Source: Zygnema cylindricum
Lineage: Eukaryota > Streptophyta > Zygnematophyceae > Zygnematales > Zygnemataceae
Assembly (NCBI GenBank): GCA_037447655.1
Contig: JBBHKE010003279.1
Span: 1-64,000, forward strand
Length of the DNA: 64,000 bases
Direction: 5' to 3'
Positions 23,111-35,317 of this stretch are shown here, piece by piece. Every line of letters begins with the position of its first letter. Positions within the stretch are counted from its first letter, which is position 1. Below the pieces are notes generated by a model. That model had not been told where the DNA came from and ran no database searches. It was given only the letters and a program-made list of their open reading frames with translations. The position numbers were made by a program, and so were the translations under genes.

Positions 23111-24994
23111 TTAAGTAGTTTTGTTTCTTGATCCTTTTTGTTGTTTTGTTGACCAGGAAGAACAAAAACGAATGTAGTTGCGGTAGTCTTCATGGACTTT
23201 TTTTTATTTTGATGATCTCTTGTATTCTTGTGTTTGATAGAACGGGAGGAAAGTGTTGTAGTGAAAATAGATATTGTGCTCTCCTTTAATTTTTTCAAGG
23301 TGCTCAAGGTTTGTATTAGCTTTTGTTATGACAACTTTTGGTGAAAACCTTGAAAATACATTTTTTTTTAATACAAAACTACAAGCCATTTTTGCATTTC
23401 ATTTAGTCTTTTGTCATTGTTGCAGAAAGATAGAGGCATAAAAATTACACCACGGGTCTCTAACTAATTTGTGAATAACAGTAAATTGGTGCCAGTTCTT
23501 CTTGGGCTTGAAAGTAAAAGTGTTATTAAAACCAAAAATTGTCCACGTCTCTTACGAGCTAAATTAGAACCAAAAACAAAAAAATAAAACCTAATCTTAA
23601 ACATTTTTTGACGTACATTTCTTGAAAGTGATTTATGGTACCGATAAGCATGGAATCAGTTTCAGATGTTGTTGAGATGTTCACTTGGACAATTATCGAT
23701 GTCCAGACTTTTATTGGTGTTCAAGGGATACATTACGGTTGATCACACACTTAATCTTTACTAGTACTGATGTTGAAATGACTGTCACAATGTGATCGTT
23801 GGTGATGGTTACGTTTGGTCCATCATCAACGATCTTGTTTAGGCCATTGATGTGTTTAGGAATGTTTCAAGGATACAAACGTAAGTGGGATGGAGGGAGG
23901 GTGATAAGCACACACAAACAGGAGCGCTCACAGGTAAACTGAGTATTTGCTCGTAAACTTATCGACAAACTTTTCAACTTGTAAGGTCGAAAAAAGGCTT
24001 GCTTCAATTGCAAATGCAAGAAAGACAAAAAGATGGCATCCGTTTGTTTTGTTGGTCCCTTTAACAAGTTTGAATTTAAGCACATGGCACTATTGGCAAC
24101 ACTATTGCGACTATTGTTTTCTAATAAACGATAGTCCTTTCGTCGGGATGTTTTACATATTATCGCTTCGTGACGGATAGATGTCGTTTTGCTCGATGGT
24201 GACGTCATATTTTTGTTGACAATGTTTTTTGTTTTACTGAATCTTGCCCCGAAGTCTTTGTCTTTGTTACAGTCATTGAATTTTTATTCTTATGGCAGTC
24301 GTGGTTTTTCCTTGTTTGGGAATTGCTTTGGGTGACTTTCTCCATACTTAAAGTAACGTTCTTTCATGAGAAAAGGGCCATGAGAGCCCTCTCTCTTTTG
24401 GCCATACTAATACTAAAGGTAACACAATACTTCATTAAAAAGCGCGACACTTCATTTGAATGTTAGCGACTTTACAATGAGTGCAAGATCCTTCGATTTA
24501 ACCATTGACGTGTTGCGGAACTCCCTCCATGTACTTCCCCAAGCTTAGGAGACTCAAATGTTTTTTATTAGTTCTATAAAAATGTTAAGATTTGGTTGAG
24601 TAGTTTTCGTTTTGGCTATATATTATTTTGTTGTTGTTCCTTTCAATGCTCATATACGTAATGCATATAATTTTTGACTTTCAATTATAAGCACACATAC
24701 GTTCAATTCCTATTTTTATGTGTGCTAGACCAACCATCTTTATCAACATTAAGGATTTATTAATGATAATGGAAAATTAGATTTTGTAATACTAACTTAG
24801 TGCAAGTAGATGTGGGAGATTCGAATTCCACTTGCTTAAATAGTGTTGCTCACACTATTTTGTGATTTTTGGACGGAAAAAATTACGATCAAACTAGTGT
24901 TGTTAACTTCAATAACGATGATGGTGTAAACTGTTTCCCACCGTTTTTCCTTTTAGTTTAATTTTAGGGTTTTGTTTCATTTTGTTTGTATTCT

Positions 24995-25230
24995 CTTCCC
25001 ATGTACTCGGATAGTTTACCATCGTGCTTTCTAATAAAGTCTCTAAAAAAAAAAAAAAATCTTGGGTTCCTTTGTACAATAAATTTTGGTTTTTTTTTTC
25101 GCACTTGTTTCCTTTTTTAGTTTGTTCCCATGCATTCAGTTTTTCAGTTTTCTAATGCCTTCTGATCTTGTGACTGTGTACCCAGACGGTTTAAAATCGT
25201 GATTTCGTAAGAAACATTTAAAAAAAAAAA
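24995..25230 (+). mobile_element. Two retroelement 3' tails ending in poly(A)
   Basis: At 25003-25059 the motif GGATAGTTTACCATCGTGCT is followed by CTAATAAAGTCT and a run of A. At about 25180-25230 a diverged copy (CCCAGACGGTTT..ATCGTG) also ends in poly(A). The same motif occurs at 45561-45600 (minus) and 47124-47160. Conserved 3' ends followed by A-runs suggest a LINE, SINE or processed transcript family; no upstream coding part is recognised. Confidence 0.5.
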
Positions 25231-25264
25231 CTTTTCTTTTAAATAAAAGAAAAGGTAAAAAATA

Positions 25265-25690
25265 ACGAGAAATGAAAAAAATAAAAGTAGGAAAGAAAGA
25301 AGGGAGGAAAGAACGAAGGAAAAAAGAGAGAAAGAAGGGAGGGAGGGAGGGAGGGCGGGAGGGAGGGAGGGGAGGAGGGATGAAGAAGGAAGAGAAGAAA
25401 AGAGGTAAGGAAGGATATAAAGAAAGTAAAAGGAGGAAAGGAAGGAAGGAATCGACGAAGGAAAAAGGAAGGGAGAAAAGGAAACAAGGAAAGGAGGAAG
25501 AAGGTAGAAGGAAGGGAAAAGGATAGAAGGTAAAGAGGAAAAAAAGAAGGATGGGAAGAAGGGAAGCACAAAAGGAGGAAAGAGGAACGAAGGAAAGATG
25601 GATGTGCCAGTGGCTGCGTGAGTTTTATCAACTAGAAGAGAGAGAGAGAGGGAGAGAGTGGAAGAGAGGGAGAGAGGGAGAGGGTCCGCT
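25265..25690. repeat. Purine-rich tract (GGGAGGAAAG words)
   Basis: About 420 bases are almost pure purine on the plus strand. The long minus-strand Ser/Phe/Leu ORF (25956-25144) is a repeat artefact. Confidence 0.85.
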
Positions 25691-25999
25691 TGGTCCTGCT
25701 TGGTACTTTGCTTTTTTTTTTTTCGGGCGCCCGTGGTTATTTTTTTGGGCATGTTCAAAGTTCCTTCGCGGTTAATTTCGGTCTGTACAAACGCTTGCGT
25801 GGCAGTACATTTTGGTTTGGAAGGATTCGTACATATCATGTCCGCAAAGCGTTTCCTTTTCGTACGGAAAAGTGGGTTCTTGTCACGACACGTTAGTTGA
25901 CGTAGGCTAGCGTCACGTGCCAGTTGACGGCGGACAAAAAAAAGTACCGTTTTCATACCATACCGTTTTTCCCTTTTTCAAGTGTGAACCACGCAACTG

Positions 26000-27897
26000 T
26001 TATGATTCGTCCAAGCACTTTTTCCCCGCGCTTTTTGTGCCATGTCATTACTGCAAATGCACGATGATGCCATCATTGCGAATACATGTGCCAAAAAACC
26101 ATCATTTATCCTCACCGTACCTATGCTGTATAGTACAGTACTTACCTGTACTCTACAATCTCTTCGTCCTTTAGTACGTCTCTCTTCCGTTTTCTCTCAA
26201 TCACGCCATTTGGGAGTCAATGAGGTAATGTGACCTCTGAGTACTGTGGAATAAGTGGAGTAAGTAGACACCAAGTCTCCTTTCCATGACTCGTTTATTT
26301 CCACGTCATCTGCTTTCTCGGCTCGGAGAATGCAATCATTATAGAAGCCAGAGGAATGGCAGCGTTGCAAGCGCCTTTTATTTCGGGAGAGATAAAAAAG
26401 GTGTCGAGAGAACCTAGGATTCTTTTTAATCCTCCTCCTATTCCTTACTCAACTGGTTTTGTACCTTTTTCTGGGCTTTACGGTGATCCTTTAAGAATAG
26501 GAGCTGGAAATTTGGATGCACAATCATAACTGCTTGACCTGACTTCTTCTGTTGCAAACCAAAGGTTCACAGAAAGGAAAGAAAAATAAAGAAAAAGACA
26601 AAAAAAGAAATACAAAAAGAAAAAGAAAGAAAAAACAAAGTAATTTTTCCACAGACAGTATATGCACACAGGCATTTCTGTAATGAATTAATGTAGTATT
26701 ACATTTATATAGAATGAATTTCTGTGATGAATGCTCGCAAATTCGGTAAAGCTTAATCGAATGAACTCACAACAGGTAATTTGTGGCTTCACATTTTATG
26801 TGACATGACATTTTTTGTGACTGTGACTTGTGACATTTTGCGCTTAAAAGATTTCAACAATTTTTAATCACATTCCGCAAATGGAATTTTACAGCAACAT
26901 CTGATTTCGTCACACACATAAGATTCAAAAACCTTTTTTTTTTATGTTAATGCTAAAAAACTAACTGCTGCAAGAATTTGATCACTTAGTGCAACAGTCA
27001 ATTGCAAATGTTATTATCTTTATTATGGTTATTATTATTATTCTTATTACTCTTATTATTATGATTTCGAGGGCTTTTTTGCACAATTTAGATAATCTTA
27101 TTGATGAATAACAAGTCCTGATTTATGTCTTATTGCTATTAGTATTAATGATTTAATGAAATTGATGTTAACCAAGTGTAGACTGAACTTTTAGGACAAA
27201 AAAAATATTCGCTAAGTTTGACAAATCAGAGTGGATAGCCAGATGATGACCTGTTCTTGCTAGTATTGTCAGCCATAAATTACTGAGAATGCTACCATAT
27301 ATCGTCTTTTAAATTAATCAATGGTGCTATTTCCCATTGTTTCACGCAAATGAATATGAAATATTCGAAGTTCCAGCTGGAAAATTGGAGGATGCAAGTG
27401 TGCTATTACATCAATTATCTTTTCTGTTTTCTTTTCTTTTTAGAGGTAAAATATGGTGTATCATTCTTTGACATGTGGTAAATTAATGGCCGTGATGACA
27501 TGTTTTTTGTCTTCACTGTTGCCAGGAAGGAAGCGAATAAATGAATCACACCACTTTTTTTCAAGTTTGTCTCAGCCTACGCCCTCCTTGTTGCGAGAAA
27601 CCAACCTTGAGGTGACCAAAGCAGTATTGTTGTCGTCTTGTAATGTCCACAGTTTCAATAAGAATATCAGATATGTTTACGTGAATTCAAACTTTGTTTA
27701 TGCCCTGGTTGTAAAAACTTTTGTTCTTAGTTTTAATTTGGGCTTGAAGGTAACTGATTTTATTTAGTTTAACTTTGGACGTTGGCTATAGCAGGACATT
27801 CTACTCCAAAAATTAAAATGAAGTATAAGTATACTTCATTTACTTTACTTTCCTTTTTTTTTGCGAAAATAATACTTTATTTTTTTGCAACTGACAG
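26000..27897. other. Intergenic spacer, probably containing the Rieske gene 5' end
   Basis: I see no domain-bearing ORF. The initiating exon of the Rieske gene must lie somewhere here. A 104-codon ORF at 27453-27767 is a candidate for part of it, but it has no recognisable motif and no convincing donor in the right phase. Confidence 0.3.
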
Positions 27898-30800
27898 GTT
27901 CCAAGTGGATTGGCCCAAACTTCAAATTCGAGTTTCGAATTTTCAACCATTCTTCGACAATTTGACCCAAGGTTACAATGCAACTTAAATAAATAATAAA
28001 TTGTAGAAATTATAGTTGTATGGAAAGACGTGCTGTATTCTGCAAAAACTGGTTTGTTTGGTTTTTCTGTTTTGTTTCGTTCACTGCCTTTTCTATTTCT
28101 CTGAGATATTGCGTTGACTTTTTGTTTCCAATGCAGTTTTAAACATGAAAATCCTAAATCTCTTCCTTTCGAGTGGTCCAAAAGTCAAGCTGGTAAGAGA
28201 TTTTTTTTTTTAGCTTTTTTTTTTTTTTTCTGTTGGGCCCCTTGGTGGAAAGCTGTTTTTAATTTCCATTTGCTGTTCATTTCAGGAAATATGTCATTTT
28301 TTCTTATCGAGTATGGGCAAAAGTGTATTTACAAAGTCAAACAAGTCACTTTCTAAACTATTTTGGATTCATCTGTATCTAGTTAATACCTAAAATTTAA
28401 ACGTAAACTCTTATGTAAACTCTTTTTGGGCTGAATTATTTTGTGTGCAGCTGCAGAAAAGGAAATCCAAAGTTTTTTTTGGAAAGGATGGCAAATTGCC
28501 GGCAGCCGAGAAAAAGTGGAAAATATAGGAGACTTTTTTACCGGAAACATTGGGAGTCTTCGTTTTGTCATATGCAGGTTCCACCCCCTCAAAACACTCC
28601 GCATTTTATTTTATTTCATTCGACTGAATTAATCACACCTCGCACTATAATTGGACTGTATACCACTCTTTTTCAGAAACCCGTTTGTATCTTTTTTTTC
28701 TAACATGTTGTTTTTGCCTCAGCATTTTGATTATGATATCCACACCAATTATGGTAAAAAGTTATATTTCGCCTCTATTCTTGAAGATCGATCCTTAATA
28801 TCAGTCAATCCTTCAGTCACATCCTCCCAAGACATCATTCACCTTTTCCATGTGCAATCTCCTAGTTTGAAAAACCTGTTTTTCTACTGTGTAGGCAATA
28901 TTTTCTGTTTATATTTAGTCTTCATTTTGAAAAAAAAGGGTTTAGGACAGGGATAATGGGGGAAACCTTCAGGCTTTTCATAATGTTTGTCGGCACCACG
29001 CTGCGGCAGTCGCAAAAAAAGATGGAAATTGTGACTTTTTTGTTTGTCCTTATCACGGATGGACTTATGGGCTCGATGGACGTCTTCAAAAAGCCACTCG
29101 TCTTAGTGGAATTAAAGTACTTCTTCTGTACTTTCACTGTACTTTGGTTTACTTTTTTCTGCGCTTTTTCTGTTCCTGGGCTTTTTCTGTTTCTGCGCTT
29201 TTTCTGTTTTCTACACTCTGGGGATATATTTTTTTTCTTTTTGAATTTTTTCTCATACCTTTTCTTAGCAAGGTTTAGTAAATGTCGCAATTCTGTACTT
29301 TTTTTGTTTGTTTTAGGTTTGCTTTTTTATGTATACCAATTCTGGGTTCTGAATAGTTCAGATAATTAGCTTTTGAGAAGCTTCTTCTCTCCTGTCTTTT
29401 TAATTGTGTTTTTGTCTTATGTTAAAATCACATAAACGAAGTTTAAACTATAGTTCGTACTCCTCCAAATCTATTTTTTTACTGAAGATTTTACTTCTAC
29501 TAGAAAATCTTTTGCGACTCCAGCCTCTCAACAACTTCCTCTAAGTTTGTATGCATTAACTTACCAATTTTTTCAAAACTTTTTTTCAGAGCTGATAATT
29601 TTACCGATCGTTTCCCTAAATTCACTACTTTCGTTTCTATCTCCAGAATTTCTCCGCCCGAAATTTTGGTCTCATACCCATTTCACAAGTCGGGATATGG
29701 GGACCTTTTGTTCTTATAAATAATGAGGTAGCTTCTAGGAAAGAGATCGATTCTGTAACTTCAACTAAGCAAAAAGAGGGTATAATAGTGAATTCTCAAT
29801 TTGCGAGTCCAAAAGAAGTGGAAAAGGAGTGGCTCAAAGATGCTGTTGGTGACCTTCCTTTTCAAAACTTTTGTGGGAACCTTGTGGCTTCAAAACAATG
29901 GGAAGTGGTAAGCACTAAAGATAATTTTTAAATTTTTCATTTCTTCCCTGTCCAAAAACTCTTTCCGGAAACTAAGTCTTATCGGCAATCATAAATTCCT
30001 AAGTTGTGAAGGCCAGTTCATTTCATCTGGAAGCTTCTCTTTTTTCCGGGGGAAATGGGAAATGAAAGAGTGTTTTCTTGTGAATTTCTTTTGATTCCCC
30101 CTTCCTCGATTCTGAATTCTAAGTTGGGAGTCTGAATTATGGATTTTGAATTATGAATGACGAATCATAAATAATGAGGTTTTGAGTTTTGAATCTTGAT
30201 GTTTTAATACAGAACTGTAATTGGAAGGTTTTCGTGGACATACATTTGAAGAATTTCCATAACATCTACGCTTGCGATTTCCCGTTTACTTCGCGTCGTG
30301 AAAAGGCATTCATTCAGGTATACCACGATTAGTGTGGATTTAGCATGACAATTCGTGCATTATTTGCCAAAGTCCAATTTATCAGTGTATATTTTTTTAT
30401 TTAGGTTACCTTAATATCGATCCCCTTGGGCTTTAAATTATTGGGCTCTAGTCTAGTGTTGGATTTAAACGGTACCCTCCAAACCTGCAATTGTTTAAAC
30501 AGGTGAATACTATTGTTTTAATTGTTTAAATATTTCTTAGCCTTGTGGAAATTGTACAAAATTTAAAATAACTTGTGTGCATTTAAACGTATGTTTTTAT
30601 GACCTTATTGATGGTTTTATATTCTCTATAGGGCTACAATTAGGGTGTGGGTCATTGAAACTTAATAAACCTTGATAAGAATGTCCTCACAACTTTTTTC
30701 AACATGGAATTCAAACAATAATTGTCAACATTGACGGTTGTTTCTTTAGAATTTCACGGTCGGCCTTCGAAAACCAATGACATTATAACTTCAACATTTT

Positions 30801-32397
30801 GAGTAGATGTTCAATTTCAACATTGCTCATTAAATAATCAAAGTTTCAATATTGGACACGTTAATACAACGGGATCCAGCATTAATCTAATGAAAAACCA
30901 TTTAGCGTAGATATTTAAAGTTTCCTGAAAACACTAACAAAAATTACGTGTTATTAAATTACGTACTTTTGGCCTTACAATTTAAGTATCGTTTACATTC
31001 CTGGAAAATATAAAACGTTTAAACAGTTGTTTAAAAGGCAGTCAACCATTCAAACGTTTATTTAATTTATCCGGGTGATGCCAACACTGGTCTAGCCGAG
31101 TTAAAAAGGGGATATAATATTGTCCAGTGTAAAAGTCCAAATCTGAAGATAAAAATAATAATAATAATAAAGATAAAAAGGCTTTTTTGTTTTTTCAAGT
31201 TGGGGAAAATGATAAAAAAGGAAAAGTTTAAATATACAAAATGTTTTCAAGAGTGTAACGAGCAGTCAGAATGTAACCTAGCTATCTTAAAACTATGACA
31301 CAATATTCGAATGTCAGTCCAATTTCCATTATAATCTAACCTTTTAACACTTCCAAGCCTACAAAAAAAGGTTCAATTTCTAGCGAATCGAAAAGATTCA
31401 TTAAACTGATTCTGTGACCGATGTGGTGGACATTCGATGTTTTTATAATTTCAGTTCTGACAGTTTTTGCAATGGCACACTGTAATTAGTGCAATTTTTT
31501 GATGTTGATAACTCTTTATTTTGAATATCACATGCAAGTGGTCTTGATATGTCACCTAATTGTATCTTTACAACTCCAATTTCGAGAATCCACTGTATGT
31601 CATGTGTTGTTTTTATGTTAGAGTCCATCATTGCTCAGAATGTTTATGAAGCAAGTTTTTCTTAAAAATTTACCTAAGAAGGGAACCAGCAAGTACATTA
31701 TGGACCATCAAATTTTTTGAACCTTACATGGTGTAGACTCCACTTGCATTTTTTGACTCCTACATGGTTATTCTAGCGACTTTGTTCGTTGAGTCCTTTC
31801 TATTGTCCATTTGTTTGTCTTTTTCTTTTTCTTTTGTCTTTTTGTGTGCAGTTTTCGACAGTTGGTAAGGTTCCCGGTTTTGGAGCGGTTGAAAGTAAAC
31901 AAAATTTAACGCATGCTTTTATTTTCCCGAACATTTTTTTATGCAGGTAACAATTTTAAATATCAATAGATTTTAATCGTTACAGAGAATCAAAAAAATG
32001 AAAAATGAAAATAGTTCAATTTTATTTTCGTATTTGGTTGCTAGTCCTCGTACAAACATGCAAATCTTGGTTTAACTAGCTATTTTCGCATTTTTTTTGC
32101 TGTTTTTTGTAATTTTTTGCCACTTGACTCTGTTTCGAGATCGAGATTCTAATATCTGTAACTGAAATGATTGAATAAATGAAGAATGGCTTAGAATTGA
32201 AACTAGCTAAAAATAATTTGATTTGTTTTTTTTTTTTTTTTGCTGACTTCTTTTGTGTTTCTTCCAGTCATGGGTCTGTCATTATCGCAACAAAAGTTTT
32301 ACCAATTTCTGTGGAAAAGTGTTTTTTGAGTTATGATTTTTATTCAGCGGAGAAGTCTTCACATTCTTACAAAGAAATTGTCGAATTTCAAATTCAG
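27898..32397 (+). CDS. Choline monooxygenase-like Rieske protein (partial model, degenerate iron site)
   Basis: Choline monooxygenase (CMO) oxidises choline to betaine aldehyde in the chloroplast, using a Rieske [2Fe-2S] centre and a mononuclear iron. Eight exons join in phase (338 codons): 27898-27971, 28137-28192, 28451-28577, 28951-29116, 29647-29907, 30213-30317, 31852-31946 and 32268-32397. Family blocks are 'FWKGWQIAG', 'DFFTGNIGSLRFVICR', 'AFHNVCRHHA' with 'CPYHGWTYGLDG' (intact Rieske C-x-H and C-x-x-H ligands), 'VGIWGPFVLIN' and 'CNWKVFVD'. The iron-site helix, normally N-Y-L-D-x-x-Y-H-V-P-Y-A-H, reads I-H-L-K-N-F-H-N-I-Y-A-C: one His is kept, the bridging Asp is Lys and the second His is Cys. 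The start exon and the C-terminal exon with the third ligand are not found. It is either a decayed gene or a protein with a changed role. Confidence 0.82.
30454..31089. mobile_element. hAT-like MITE in an intron of the Rieske gene
   Basis: The 636-bp element begins TAGTGTTGG and ends CCAACACTG. The 8-bp flanks CTCTAGTC and GTCTAGCC match at 6 of 8 positions. It lies in the intron between 30317 and 31852. The interior is rich in GTTTAAAC palindromic words and has no coding capacity. Related TTTAAACG words occur at about 47210-47275. Confidence 0.65.
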
Positions 32398-32969
32398 GTA
32401 TATTTCTCACTATATTTCCCTTAATAAATTTCAACATTTATGTATGATGAATAATATTTACTCGGTTTTTTTCAAGGTCTCGTAGTTTTTTCAAGGTTCA
32501 AAATGTACAAGCTTTTTATAATAGTTTTTGCAAATTTCTGGTCAAACAATTCATCTTTTACCTCGGTAGCTGCAATAATTTTCATGAATTGGCATTATTT
32601 TCATGCTATTCATAACTCTTTTTTTACTTCACACGTAGACATTTTTGTTTTAGTTTATGTACAAAGAAAGCTTTCATGTGATCTCTTGTGCTTTACTGTA
32701 TATTATTTGCCCTTTTCCAAAGTGTAATGGCCAAAACCCATATGCAAATCTAAAATCATAGAGGTTCACTTTGGTTAAATTGTATGTTTTGTATGGTGTG
32801 CTTTTGGTAAATTGTACAATTTATATGTGTAATATGTTTATATATATTACTGTTGATAACTCAGGTTTTTGTTGAAGTGTGTTTTGGTTGAAGTGTATTT
32901 GTATTATGGGACTCAATTTGAAAAGGTTTGTATTTTCAGGCTATCGAAGAGGAATTGAGATCATTGTGA
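32398..32969. other. Unresolved 3' end of the Rieske gene
   Basis: The family predicts an exon with an E-D-x-x-x-C-E motif and a Gly-Arg-Tyr segment here. I see only weak candidates after acceptors near 32864 and 32940, and all run into stops within a few codons. The expected C-terminal helix is therefore missing, too diverged, or displaced by the minisatellite that follows. Confidence 0.35.
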
Positions 32970-33945
32970 GAATCCTAACATCTTCCTCCTACATCCTTCC
33001 TACATTCTTCCTCCTACATCCTTCCTCCCTCATCCTTCTCCGACATCATTCCTCCCGACATCCTTCTTCTTAACATCCTTCATCCTATATCCTTCCTCCT
33101 ACATCCTTCCATCCTTCCTTCATCCTGCCTCCTACATAATTCGTGCGTCCTTCCTCCTACATCACTCCCGCATCCTTCCTCCCTACATCCTTCCTCCCTA
33201 CATCCTCCCCCCTACATCCTCCCTCCTACATCCTTCCTCCTACATGCATCCTCCCTACATTCTCCCTCCTAGATCGTTCCTCCTGACATCCTTCCTCCTA
33301 GCATTCCTCCTATATCCTTCCTCCTACATCCTTCCACCTACAGCCTTCTTTCCTACAGCCTTCCCCCTACATCCTTCCCACTACATCCATCCTACATTCT
33401 TCCTCCTACATCCTTCCTCCCTCATCCTTCTCGTACATCATTCCTCCCGACATCCTTCTTCCTAACATCCTTCCTCCTATATCCTTCCTCCTACATTCTC
33501 CCTCCTACATCCTTCCTACATTTTTCCTACATCCTTTCTACGTTTTTCCTACATCCTTCCTCCTACATGTTTCCTACGTCCTTCCTCCTACAACCTTCCT
33601 CATCCTTCTCCTACATCATTCCTCCTGACATCCTTCTCCTACATCATTCCTTCTATATCCTTCCTCCTACATCCTTCCTACATTTTTCCTACATCCTTTC
33701 TCCTACCCTCCTTACAGCCGTCCTCCATCCTTCTTCCTGCATCCTTCCTACATCCTTCCTCCTGCATCCTTCCTATGTTTTTCCTACATCCTTCCTCCTA
33801 CCCTCCTTACAGCCTTCCTTCATCCTTCTTCCTGCATCCATCCTACATCCTTCCTCCTACATCCTTCCCACATCCTTCCTAAGTCCTTCCTCCTACATCC
33901 TTCCCACATCCTTCCTACGTCCTTCCTCGCCCATCCTTTCTCCTA
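32970..33945. repeat. CCTTCCTCCTACAT minisatellite, about 1 kb
   Basis: Roughly 14-bp units of CATCCTTCCTCCTA with many variants run for almost 1 kb. Pro/Ser/Leu-rich plus-strand ORFs here are repeat artefacts. The repeat starts immediately after the last readable part of the Rieske gene. Confidence 0.9.
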
Positions 33946-34639
33946 GAGGTTCGTTTTTAACTCATACCATACACAGTTTAAATAATCCAACCACTTCCCA
34001 TACGTTGCCGAAACATAATAGCGTAATAGTGTAATAATAGTGTAATTAGTATTTTGCTGCAGTAGGACCTGTGCTGCAGTTGTTTGCAGCCAGTTTCGTT
34101 TATATTTTTTTTTTTTTTAGAGTTTAATGTAAATGGATTTCATGACCATTCCTAAATGAGCGCTTGTGTTGCACAGCATATTTGTGTTTTTTTAGTACTT
34201 TGCTCAACGCTATAATTGTTTCAATAGATGTGTGGTTTTTCTCTGAAATCCATGAATTGTTTTGTGGTTCGGTTTGGCCTGACTGTTGCTTTCGGTCCTT
34301 TCCCGAGCCTTTTGGTTTTCTTCAACACGTGTGATGTTTGGTTTATCTCAGTTACGAGGGTAAATTTATTGTACACCTTTCATCTAAGCCGTTATCCAGA
34401 TTTATTCACACCCTCATACTGCCAAGTTTTGTCATCTTAGCAAGGTCGACAAATTGCCACGCAGGCTGGAGAATGTAAAAGTAAAGAAATTTTCTCCTTT
34501 GGAATGAAAAGAAAACAATACAAAATAAATGGGCGCGCTGACATGTCACGAAGCAACCTCCACCTGGATCCATATGGCTGATAAACGTCGGCCAGTGAAC
34601 TAGTGAGTGGAGCATATATGTAGTATGGTCAGCCCACTA

Positions 34640-35199
34640 CACCGCCAATCGCTATTAGCGTAGAAGTTTCTTTAGCATATATGAATAATTAACGTGGTTT
34701 ACGCTAATTAAGAATTTGAAAATTTTGAAAAAAACATACATTCTAATTGTTTAATAATTCTAATTTGGGTCTTCGAAAAAAGTAAATGTCGGTCGCAAAC
34801 ATGCTTACACTAATATATGTATTTGTACAAAATCTGACAAATCGTACACAAATCGTACGTTCACACAGTCGAAACGTGGTTGTTGGACGAATATATGCGA
34901 ACATGATATTTGACAACCCGATTTGATCCCCTTTTTAGACCGCACATTCTTATGCGTCCGCGGCTACTAAACATAATGAATTGTACTTTTTCACTTAAAA
35001 AGGTACGTTTTTGTACGGTCTGACTCTGACCGTACACCACACTATTTAAAAGATGACGTACTTCCGTTTTGTACGGTACTAAAAATTAACCCTAAATAGA
35101 GTAAAGAAAAAAAATAGAATGAACTACGCTAATGGAGAATAAAAAATAAAAAAAGCGGGACGGAATTAGCGTACACTACGCTAATAGCGATTGGCGGTG
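34640..35199. mobile_element. TA-flanked MITE, CACCGCC family
   Basis: The ends are CACCGCCAATCGCTATTAGC and the exact inverse GCTAATAGCGATTGGCGGTG, each flanked by TA (34638-34639 and 35200-35201). The 560-bp interior contains paired GACCGTACA..TGTACGGTC-like words. A TA target duplication fits Tc1/mariner-type mobilisation. There is no ORF. Confidence 0.85.
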
Positions 35200-35317
35200 T
35201 ACTTCTTATAGATGGTTAACGAGCATGTGTGAATTCATGAATACATATATTTATTGGAGTAGCATTTACTAACCCCCCCAACAGCCTTCGTTATGGTCCC
35301 AAAATTCATACTCTACA

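Larger units (their letters stand above)
20944..25999. mobile_element. Possible 5-kb element defined by a distant inverted repeat
   Basis: GCGTGGTTCACACTTGGAAA near 20944 and its inverse, ending GTGTGAACCACGC at 25999, share about 33 of 36 bases. They could be termini of one DNA transposon about 5.06 kb long. No matching target duplication is visible and no transposase ORF lies between them, so two separate fragments in opposite orientation are equally possible. Confidence 0.3.

Noticed and set aside
25144-25956. 270-codon minus-strand ORF, Ser/Phe/Leu/Pro-rich
   Set aside because: It is the reverse reading of a long purine-rich tract; all frames are open there and the composition is pure repeat.
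33244-34034. Plus-strand ORFs rich in HPSS, ILPPTSFL motifs
   Set aside because: Translation of the CCTTCCTCCTACAT minisatellite; they look protein-like only because the unit is 14 bp and mostly stop-free.
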